64,000 nucleotides of DNA from Manduca sexta (lineage: Eukaryota; Arthropoda; Insecta; Lepidoptera; Sphingidae), in assembly GCF_014839805.1 (NCBI RefSeq), contig NC_051131.1:6560913-6624912 (forward strand), read 5' to 3'. The translations under genes were made by a program, and so were the position numbers. How positions within the stretch are numbered: position 1 is the first letter of the stretch; each line of letters opens with the position of its first letter. Shown here piece after piece: positions 25,001 through 41,000 of this stretch. The notes beneath the pieces were generated by a model, which ran no database searches, was not told the origin of the DNA, and saw only the letters and a program-made list of their open reading frames with translations.

Positions 25001-26043
25001 CTACCCAACGTATTAAGATGAAATTTGGTATGGAGACAGTTTGAGAGGCTCCCGGGAAACTACTACTTTTATAACGGAAAACTTTAGCCTGAAAAACTTT
25101 ATAACGCGGGCGGAGCCGCGGGCAAAAGCTAGTTTATTTATATATAGTAAGGTGTAATCGTGTTCTTTTTCTAGACTGACAAGAAAACCCAACGACCAAA
25201 AGTTTGGATGTATAAAGACAAAGCCACGGGATTACCAAAGGGTGAAGCCACCGTAACCTATGAAGATTCGAACGCAGCATCCTCGGCTATTCAATGGTTT
25301 GATGGGAAAGACTTCAATGGATCTACAATAAAAGTTTCTCTCGCACAACGACAAAACACCTGGGGCGGTGGAAAAGGAGGCGGAGGTGGAGGATTCCGTG
25401 GCGGTCGTGGTGGTGGTCCCGGTGGGGGTGGCCGTGGGGGAGGCAGAGGTGGGGGCGGTGGCATGGGTGGCGGACCGCCTTCAGGAAACCGAGAGGGTGA
25501 TTGGAGATGTCCAAATCCTACTTGTGGAAACACAAACTTTTCTTGGAGAAAGGCTTGCAACAGATGTAACGAAGAAAAGCCTGGAGGAGGCGGTGGCGGT
25601 TCAGGTGTAGGAGGTGGAAATGGTGGTGGCGGTCGTGGCGCTGGGGGACCACCAGGTCGTGGCGGTCGCGGAGGTGGAGGTCGTGGCGGCGGCGGTGGTG
25701 GTTGGGGCGGTCGCGGCGGAGAGCGCGGCGGCTCCCGTGGAGGCGGCAGGGACGGTGGCGACCGACGCGGTTATGGACCTGGCGGCGGAGGCGGAGGCGG
25801 CGGCGATCGCGACCGCAACACCGGCGGAGGCGCTATGCGAGGGGATGGCGGGTAAATATACGCCATGGGCACACTTACATAAAGACAGTATATCTTAAAC
25901 TAGTGCCACAGCGATAATTTTAACACGATGAACTTATTCATGGAGAATATACCCTATAGTATTTGATATTACCTTTTTTTTATAATATTATAACAGGAAT
26001 TATTATATTTTACAGGGCCCGAGATCGGCAAAGACCATACTAG
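13037..26043 (+). CDS. caz: Cabeza / FUS-EWS-TAF15 family RNA-binding protein
   Basis: Nuclear RNA-binding protein of the FET family, acting in transcription and pre-mRNA processing. Exons: 13037-13046, 13123-13293, 13419-13683, 22222-22253, 23505-23647, 25175-25851, 26016-26043; total 1326 nt, 441 aa. Order: Gly/Ser/Tyr/Gln-rich low-complexity N-terminus (about 1-165); RRM (about 178-260) with [24 protein letters not shown] and [12 protein letters not shown]-rich block; RanBP2-type zinc finger [15 protein letters not shown]...CNRC (four cysteines present); second RGG block; C-terminus ARDRQRPY, a PY-type nuclear localisation signal. The RRM is split by the intron holding a Helitron. If the last intron is retained, translation stops at once (TAA 25853-25855) and the PY signal is lost. 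The 5' end is a 10-nt coding exon. Confidence 0.95.
14764..14882 (+). mobile_element. 5'-truncated SINE copy with target-site duplication
   Basis: 14779-14867 matches the 3' part of the SINE at 3593-3932 (GTGGTGGACTAAGGCCTAAT, GCCCGTGCTCAGCAGTGGG). It is flanked by the 15-bp direct repeat AATAGATAATGCTTT (14764-14778 and 14868-14882), a target-site duplication. Confidence 0.85.
15876..16156. mobile_element. TTAA-flanked palindromic MITE, copy 1
   Basis: Begins TTAAGGCGATACCTCAAGG and ends with its reverse complement; inverted arms are about 90 bp and almost perfect. TTAA at both ends is the target used by piggyBac-type transposons. A second copy is at 30283-30540. Non-coding. Confidence 0.85.
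17764..18515 (-). pseudogene. Remnant of an autonomous Helitron (helicase C-terminus and 3' end)
   Basis: On the minus strand, 18515-17980 encodes the end of the Pif1-like helicase of a Rep/Helicase Helitron: [68 protein letters not shown] and TINK, then after a frameshift near 18150 [19 protein letters not shown]...KALQ and a stop. The 3' terminus CTAG at 17764-17767 follows the family B end motif. It lacks Rep and most of the helicase and is frameshifted, so it is inactive. Confidence 0.85.
18516..19890 (-). mobile_element. Helitron family B element(s) with internal duplication
   Basis: On the minus strand, the 5' end at 19890 reads TCTATATATATAAAAATGAA and the 3' end at 18516 is CTAG with the same 75-bp tail as the copy at 17764. 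A block of about 235 bp occurs twice in direct orientation (about 18600-18840 and 19539-19780), with a different inserted repeat between (contains CTTCGCCCGCGTGG, about 18890-19400). No intact frame. Confidence 0.7.
20205..20900 (+). pseudogene. Dead mariner transposase
   Basis: Three-frame reading gives mariner-family pieces in order: [23 protein letters not shown] (first catalytic Asp), an interrupted middle, FLQDNAxxHTA-like FRTTLATHC region in a shifted frame, [19 protein letters not shown] sequence (third Asp of DD34D) and the C-terminal ELPMRWQKC-like end. In-frame stops (20364, 20569 and others) and frameshifts disable it, and the N-terminal DNA-binding part is missing. Confidence 0.8.
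20925..21300. repeat. GC-rich degenerate repeat fragment
   Basis: Strikingly GC-rich against AT-rich flanks. It shares ordered blocks with 27075-27235 (TTCGGCGCAT, GCGGG/TTCCTC, CGAAGGAC, GCCGCCCATCC). A 116-aa minus-strand open frame exists but is Arg/Pro-rich with no domain. Likely part of an old retroelement, family not identified. Confidence 0.5.
21301..22221. other. Remaining intron 3 sequence
   Basis: No repeat or exon recognised; ends with the acceptor TTGTTTTAG before the 32-nt exon at 22222. Confidence 0.5.
22222..22253 (+). other. 32-nt microexon of the FUS-family gene
   Basis: Acceptor TTTTAG and donor GTAAAG bound a 32-nt exon adding [10 protein letters not shown] in phase between exons 3 and 5. 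It encodes glycine-rich linker only, so its inclusion could be variable without breaking a domain, but skipping it would shift the frame (32 is not a multiple of three). Confidence 0.8.
22254..23504. other. FUS-family gene intron 4
   Basis: 1.25 kb AT-rich intron. Short open frames are present but none carries a recognisable domain. No repeat family identified. Confidence 0.6.
23894..25132 (+). mobile_element. Lep1-type Helitron (non-autonomous) in the RRM-splitting intron
   Basis: Starts TCTATACTATTATATAAA after A and ends with a GCGGGCGGAGCCGCGGGC hairpin, AAAAGCTAG and then T, the hallmarks of a Helitron inserted between A and T. After a TTTG microsatellite it contains seven tandem units of about 122 bp, each beginning CTAATCTCAGGAACTACC and ending AGGAGCGGAGCAGTAATG (starts near 23951, 24074, 24196, 24319, 24442, 24567, 24690). 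No coding frame. Confidence 0.92.
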
Positions 26044-26826
26044 AAGATTACCGATATTTTTTATTTTTAATTATTATTTTAAGATATGTAATTTCAATCT
26101 GACTGAATTTTAGGCTTCACTAGTTCTATTGTGTTAATTGACTATAAGTATTAATGATGCAACATTCACTCAAGTGTATGAATTGACCTTATGACTTGCC
26201 TCTATTAAAAAATAGAAATAAACAATATTCCATAAGTCAATGTAATATTAGTAGTATTTTTATAGAAACATGTATCATGTTAAAATAAATAGTTCATAGC
26301 GGGATCAACTGTATATTATCACAGACATGAAATTATATGGACATTCACAATGTTCGAAGCATATATCGTAGCTTCAGTGAAACAAGGGCACAGTTGTTAA
26401 AAAAATATATAAAAAATCAGTATTCCAATTCGCCTAAAAAACATCCTTTTATTTGGAGGAATAAAGTCACCCATCAAGTTCAGTCTCATTTCTATTACAT
26501 TCATATGCTGCCGTGACAAAATCTTATTGGTTAGTTGCGACATTGTCCACGCGCATCCAATTGTGCCCTTGTCTTACCGAATGTACGATATGTAATAATA
26601 ATACGTATTGTGGTTTGCGTGCTCCAAAGGTTTCAAATATATAATATGTATTTGGATATTTAAATAGATTGCCGTCTTGCTACATATTTCATAGAAATAA
26701 TGTTTTTTGTATTACGGTGGTAATTATGTATTTCTTGGCATATATATACTTAGTCTTATAATGGAGTATGTTAACAAAATTCTAAATAGCGCAATAGAAT
26801 ACAGGATATTGTAACATATTAAATGA

Positions 26827-26832
26827 AATAAA
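26827..26832 (+). terminator. Candidate polyadenylation signal of the FUS-family gene
   Basis: AATAAA about 0.8 kb past the stop codon, followed by a T-rich run. Another AATAAA lies near 26217. The true cleavage site cannot be decided from sequence alone. Confidence 0.4.
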
Positions 26833-26850
26833 TATTTGATAATTGTAATT

Positions 26851-27604
26851 TTTTTACTTTATTTCACTACCAGTTGTCAGTTTTGAGCATAATACGTAAA
26901 AACAAAAATATTATCGAAATCTGTATGAGCCGCGCATAAAGATGGTATAATCGCCTAGAAGGGACTCCCAATACTATAGAAATACCACCTAGGGTTTCCC
27001 ATCCTGCACCCTACTTTTAGACTGAATCTGTAGTACAATTCTACGCACAACACCTAACTACTATACGCAATGACACCTATTCGGCGCATCAGCGACAGTT
27101 GCGGGTTCCTCTCGCAGATTTTCTCTTGCCAGCTGTTTTAGTGTGTGGTGAGTGCTTAGAAGCCTCCGTGCGAAGGACACTAAAACTAAACGGCATCACG
27201 AGGTGACGCCGCCGCCCATCCTAGAGGTTGCGCAATGCATGTAAATTGTACAAAGTGCTATTGGTGAACAGACCACCCGCCATGCCGGCAATTCGCGATG
27301 GGCCCTGTTAATTGCCTCATATAAAAGATTAACATCTCAACAATATCCAAAGATTAAGGCGAAGAATTATTTTGTTTCTTATCGCTAGTTCGTTTTTAAA
27401 TAATAATGTTCAACATGATTTAAATAAAACTCAAAATTTCCATACCATTAACTATTTTATTTACAACAAAAAATATACTATGCATTCAAATTGTTTCTTT
27501 GGTTATTTTCAACAAGCTTTCAAAACAACAATGCACGATTCAATACTATTTTAATAAGTTATGTTATGTACAATAATTAAGTTAAACAGTGGCAGTATCT
27601 TAGT
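26851..27604. other. Intergenic region between the convergent FUS and Miro genes
   Basis: Holds a degenerate GC-rich fragment (27075-27235) related to 20925-21300 and the 3' flank of Miro. A minus-strand AATAAA sits at 27456-27461. Confidence 0.5.
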
Positions 27605-34721
<7,117 letters not shown>

Positions 34722-35855
34722 TCTATACTATTATATAAAGCTGAAGAGTTTGTTTGTTTGTTTGTTTGTTTGTTTGTTTGTTTGTTTGAACGCGCTAATC
34801 TCAGGAACTACCGGTCCAAACTGAAAAATTCTTTTTGCGTTGGATAGCCCTTTATTCGTGGAGTGCTATAGGCTATATATCATCACGCTATACCCAATAG
34901 GAGCGGGGCAGTAATGGCTAATCTCAGGAACTACCGGTCCAAACTGAAGAATTCTTTTTGGTTAGCCCTTTATTCGTGGAGTGCTATAGGCTATATATCA
35001 TCACGCTATACCCAATAGGAGCAGAGCAGTAATGGCTAATCTCAGGAACTACCGGTCCAAACTGACAAATTCTTTTTGCGTTGGATAGCCCTTTGTTCGT
35101 GGAGAGCTATAGGCTATATATCATCACGCTATATTCAATAGGAGCGGAGCAGTAATGGCTAATCTCAGAAACTACCGATTCGAACTGAAAAAATATTTTT
35201 GTGTTGAATAGTCCTTTGTTTGTGGAGTGCTCAAAGTTATATACCATCACGCTATGACCAATAGGAGCGGAGCAGTAATGGCTAATCTCAGGAACTACCG
35301 GTTTCAACTGAAAAATTCGTTATGTGTTGGATAGCCCTTTATTTGTGTACCGCTATAAGCTATATATCATCACGCTATGACCAATAGGAGCGGAGCAGTA
35401 ATGGCTAATCTCAGGAACTACCGGTTTGAACTGAAAAAATATTTTTTGTGTTGGATAGCCCTTTGTTCCTGGAGTGCTATAGGCTATATATCATCATGCT
35501 ATAACCAATAGGAGCGGAGCAGTAATGAAACATGTTGCAAAAACGGGGAAAATTATGAGTTTTGAGAGCTTCCGTTGCCTGCGCTGCGTAAACGGTTAAA
35601 GTTATGCAACAATGATGTATGACGGGATTGTTTCACTTAAAAAGTTCTAAATAATATAACAAAGTCCCCCGCTGCATCTGTCTGCCTTAACGTGTTAAAC
35701 TCAAAAACTACCTAACGTATTAAGATGAAATTTGGTATGGAGACAGTTTGAGACCCTGGGAAGAACATAGGCTCCCGGGAAACTACTATTTTTATAACGG
35801 AAAACTTTAGCCTGAAAAACTTTATAACGCGGGCGGAGCCGCGAGCAAAAGCTAG
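34722..35855 (+). mobile_element. Lep1-type Helitron, copy 2
   Basis: TC start at 34722 after A, TTTG microsatellite (about eight units), about six tandem 122-bp units, then GCGGGCGGAGCCGCGAGC hairpin and AAAAGCTAG followed by T. Same structure as 23894-25132. Confidence 0.92.
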
Positions 35856-36290
35856 TGGCTTATATACGGTGACAGAAATGCATTCGAAAATAAGGTTGTC
35901 ACCAGTCTCCACTTAATTTTTTACGCTAGTAATATGACAATGTTGATTTAGAAAATATCGATTAATAAAAACGATATTTCAAGTACAGATCGTATTTTAC
36001 TACGTCTTAAATCATTGATAAAAAAAAACACCAAACAGATTGTTGAAATCTCACAAATATAATCAAAGAGAATTATAATATCTATAAAACGTAGTGATTA
36101 TATTCTCTTTGTATAATATATATGGAAATATAACTATAACACTATTATATATAAATATAACAGTCGAAGATGATGTAACTTTCTGCTAGTAAAGGAATTT
36201 TCAGTATCGGTCATCAGAACAATGTTAACCACAAATATACATAGTTCTACAGATTAGTACATTCAGATAATAAAAAATTCTACTTTATAA
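35856..36290. other. Spacer between two Helitrons
   Basis: AT-rich. It contains an imperfect hairpin at about 36061-36113 (CAAAGAGAATTATAAT against GATTATATTCTCTTTG). No gene. Confidence 0.5.
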
Positions 36291-37431
36291 TCTATACTAT
36301 TATATAAAGCTGAAGAGTTTGTTTGTTTGTTTGTTTGAACGCGCTAATCTCAGGAACTACCGGTCCAAACTGAAAAAATCTTTTTGCGTTGGATAGCCCT
36401 ATGTTCGTGGAGTGCTATAGGCTATATATCATCACGCTATACCCAATAGGAGCGGAGCAGTAATGCCTAATCTCAGGAACTACCGGTCCGAACTGAAAAA
36501 TTATTTTTGCGTTGGATAGCCCTTTGTTCGTGGAGTGCTATAGGCTATATATCATCACGCTATACCCGATAGGAGCGGAGCAGTAATGGTTAATCTCAGG
36601 AACTACCGGTCCAAACTGAAAAAATCTTTTTGCGTTGGATAGCCTTTTATTCGTGGAGTGCTATAGGCTATATATCATCACGCTATACCCAATAGGAGCA
36701 GAGCAGTAATGGCTAATCTCAGGAACTACCGGTTCGAACTAAAAAAAATCATTTTGTATTGGATAGCCCTTTGTTCGTGAAGTGCTATAGGCTATATATC
36801 ATCACGCTATGACCAATAGGAGCGGAGCAGTAATGGCTAATCTCAGAAACTAGGAGTTTGAACTGAATAATTCTTTTTGTGTTGGATAGCCCTTTGTTCC
36901 TGGAATGCTATAGGCTATATACTTATATCATCACGCTATGCCCAATAGGAGCGGAGCAGTAATCGCTAATCTCAGGAACTACCGGTTCGAACTGAAAAAT
37001 ATTTTTGTGTTGGATAGACCTTTGTTCCTGGAGTGCTATAGGTTATATATCGTCACGCTATGACCAATAGGAGCGGAGCAGTAATGAAACATGATGCAAA
37101 AATGGGGACAATTTATTAGTTTTGAGAGCTTCTGTTGCGTGCGCTGCGTAAACGGTTAAAGTTATGCAACAATAATGTATGACGGGATTGTTCCTCTTAA
37201 AAAGTTCTACAAAATTATATCATAAAACAAAAGTCCCCCGCTGCATCGGTCTGCCCGAACGTGTTAAACTCAAAAACTACCCAACGTATTAGGATAAAAT
37301 TTGGTATGGAGACAGTTTGAGACCCTGGGAAGAACATAGGCTCCCGGGAAAATATATAGCGTGACTTTTATAACGGAAAACTTTAGCCCGACAAACTTTA
37401 TAACGCGGGCGGAGCCGCGGGCGAAAGCTAG
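36291..37431 (+). mobile_element. Lep1-type Helitron, copy 3
   Basis: TC start after A, short TTTG run, about six tandem 122-bp units, hairpin GCGGGCGGAGCCGCGGGC and GAAAGCTAG followed by T. Same orientation as copy 2, 435 bp away. Confidence 0.92.
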
Positions 37432-38030
37432 TTTTAGTATATAAGTAATATAGATGGGTGCAATGAAGACCTAAGTCTCGTGCTTATTGAATCCAGGGAA
37501 ACTTAAACTCGGGGTGTGGTTACGAGGGTCTAATAAACTGATAGTGTAATTAAATTTAACTAACACAGACGAGCAAGATTTTTATGCACCTTTAATAAAG
37601 GGCCACTTTGGATCTAGCAAGTACGCGCATATTCTGAATTGTACATTCCAAAACACACTTTTGTGTACTTGTTTTGAATTATTGGGAATTGTAGAAGTAA
37701 CTATATGAAATATTCGTCGTAAAGAGAAATACATACCTAAATATCGTTCCATTTATTTGGAAGCTACAATGCCACAGACAAATATAGGTTTGTCTGCGGC
37801 ATTGTAGCCACGTATATCTATATATACGTGCGTATACATGCATGTGTGTGTGTGTGTGGGCGTGCGCGCGCGTATACGTACGTGTAGGTGTGTGTTAAAG
37901 TATGTATGTCTAAATGTATGAAAGGATTTAATATTATAATGTACTCATATACATAATTAAGGTCTAATAGTAAAGCAATGTATTTGAAAAAATATTTTTA
38001 TTGTATAAAATTATTCATGATTAATACATA
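37432..38030. other. Intergenic region with hairpin and TG-rich microsatellite
   Basis: 37763-37782 and 37789-37808 form a 20-bp hairpin with one mismatch (GCTACAATGCCACAGACAAA arm). It is followed at about 37813-37895 by an alternating purine/pyrimidine run rich in TG, CG and TA steps. A minus-strand AATAAA at 38002-37997 is a good polyadenylation signal for SMPD4. Confidence 0.7.
37997..38002 (-). terminator. Polyadenylation signal of the SMPD4-like gene
   Basis: AATAAA on the minus strand, 29 nt past the TAA stop codon. Confidence 0.55.
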
Positions 38031-41000
38031 TTACAAGAGTTTTATTTTTTTTAAACTGGCTTTAATTAGCACTTGAAACATCCAAAATGAAAATAAAACA
38101 AATATATAAAAGAACCCGCTAAGGGAAAACAATTTAAATACAATGTAACCTATGATTACCCACAAAACAAATGCATGTGACCCAAATCGCCTGAGGGACA
38201 ATCTCGCGGGCAGTTCTCTTCTTTCAATAGTTTGATGGTTTGTTATATCCTTCATGTATGTTTGTATTTCACACGGCGCCTGAAGGATTTCGCGAGCTAC
38301 ATATCCCCAAAAGTCTTGTCTATTCCAGAGCACGGAAAATTTGTCACCATACTAAAAAAAACATAATATAAACTAACATAACAAAGTTAAACACATATGA
38401 ATTCATAACTAATTAATTAAATATCTCATACGTACCACTTCATTTAATCTTAATGCTATTTGGTATAACATTCTTATTATAATTGTACTTTCATAGGAAG
38501 TAATTGGCATCAAGTCTGGATCACCCATATAACTTATTTTAGTGGATTTACTTCGTAGCTGCAAATATATTAATGGACATGAAAAAACGGTTACATCTGT
38601 GTAAAACAAAAAATATAGTTTATTTCATGATAATGTATGTTTCACCTTATTAGTTATTGAAAGTGGAAAACTTGTTGAATTGACAAAGGATGAATGGTCC
38701 AATGAATTATCTTCTAGAATTTGTTCAGGTGTTATTAAAGTATTCTCGTTTAACTGTAAAATAATATACATCATAAAGATTAAAAAAGAAACATTGTCTA
38801 CTAAAAATATAGGTTATATTTTAGCCTTACCCCAAATACGACTGAAAAATAATGAACAGAGGCCTTTAGATATATCGGGACCTTTTTACACTCTTCAAAT
38901 AGTATCCGATCATCTTCATTTTGATTATTTATCATGAGCCAAAGTTTAATGGATGCCCATGTACCTGAAAAATTAAAAAGAATCTAAAAACTACAGGGAA
39001 AACAATTTATAACGACGTTGAAGGGCCCACCTAATCTGGTCGCTATATCCGATAATCGTTATATTCGACACTCAGATTTTTTATATATATTATATGTGAA
39101 GAGAATGTGTTCGGTTTGGTGTGTAAACTAAATAACAATAAATGGGATTATAAAAAAATATTGCAAACAATAATGCAAGATCTAAATATGCCAAAGAAGA
39201 ATGTTGAAATATTGAGAAATTTCTTAGGTAATAATAAAATAAATCTTGCTACGTCAATATGGCTTCTTAAAATGTAATATTTTAAAGACTCCTATTTTTA
39301 AGATCTTTACAATTTTATTTTTGTTAAAATGAACGATTTCTAAATATAAATGTTAATTAATACATTGGAACGCATCACCAAAAAAGTATAATCAAAAAAA
39401 TAGTTTAATAGGGTACCGGACTCATTTTTGTTCTTTACTATTATCAAATATTTACGTTATATAAATTATAACACAAAAGGAATTATTAAAATCCGGTAAA
39501 AAATCAACAAGTTATAAGTCTTTGAATTTCGGTGGAAGGGGTAGTTAACAAGAAACAGAAAAGAGACAAAATATCCACATGTGACGTCATCGGGAATTAC
39601 GACGCGTGCGAAAGAAAGAGATGAAGCGATATCCCCCCATCGTGCCCACTTCTGCACGTTACAATATTTTAAATATGAATTAATCGCTCATTTTTTAACC
39701 AATTTTTATGCTGTTTTCGCAGACGTGCTTCTTTTTCGTATTAAAAGCCATTACATATAGAATAATGTACAAAATCAAGCATAGGCCGGTCCCCTATTGT
39801 CTATAACATCTGCGAATAACTGCGAATGAAAATTAGAAAAGGCGAGGGCGCCATCCACACTCTCACACTCGGATCGCCTCACTTTTCCCTACTAGAGTAT
39901 GGATCCGGGGTAAGATAGGAAAGTACAGGAGGCGTCACAAGTCATGGCGGCTGCCGCGGGTAATGGGTGACTTCGGGCGGGTAGGAGTGTCTCGCACATA
40001 TTTTAGTTAAATTAATTTTGGTTGAGTATAATACAAAACATGCCCCTGCCGCATCCGTCAGCCTGCCTGAATATGATAAGCTCAAAAACTACAAAACGGA
40101 TTTTGATGAATTTGGTACGGAGATAGTTTGAGACCCTAGGAAAGATATAAGCTACTATCGAACCCATAGAAATGTATAGCGGAGCTTTTATCCCGAAAAC
40201 TTTATCCCAGGAAATCATTCTCATGCGGGCGGAGCCGCAAGCAAAAGCTAGTATTAAATAAAATACAAATATATTAAACAAAATACAGGCCGTTAGGCCT
40301 GTTCCATAAGTTTCAAGTATTTTTTATTAATTGTCAGTTATCGTATTAAAAGGCTAATGTAGATATTACTCATTTTATTAAGTACTATATCTTTATGACC
40401 TGTACAAAAAATACCTAGGTACTTAAGTCTAACCCCCTTATTCATAGATGTTATTTATCTAAGGACGGAGCATTGCTGTGATAACAAGTCTTTTTCTCAG
40501 TTTTGTTTATCTGACGGCTTGCTGTTCGTTCAGCTTTGTTTGTCTGACAGCCAACTAGATTCAAGTTGTATCTCAATATTAGCGAATCACATCGGCCCTA
40601 TCTATGTTTACGCACTGCGAAAGCTGCCATGTCGTCAGCACTGAGAAACAGACTTGTTTTCACAGCAATGGTCCGTCCTTAGATAGAAAACGTCTATGAA
40701 TAAGGGGTAATTTTATAACCTAACTTTTAGGACTAATGACAAATATATTATTATCATTACAAATTGCATCAATATTATATATATTTGATCATGAAAAGTA
40801 ACTAAAATTCACCAGATTATTTTGTCAGTAAATCTAAAAGGTCGTTATAAACAGCCAAAATTCACAAAATCTAGTGACAGAGTTACTAAAATACAGGTCT
40901 GCTCGGATGCAGTTATGCTGCTGGGTATAGCAATGCAGAAAACGCGGCGTCATCGCATCCGATCCCGCTGTCTGCGCCCACTCTTCGTGGTAACCGGTTG

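Noticed and set aside
25291..25560. Minus-strand proline-rich open frame
   Set aside because: Antisense shadow of the RGG-coding exon; GC-rich composition removes stops.
25844..25855. TAA at 25853 as the end of the FUS-family protein
   Set aside because: It lies in a consensus donor, and splicing to 26016 gives the family-typical PY C-terminus.
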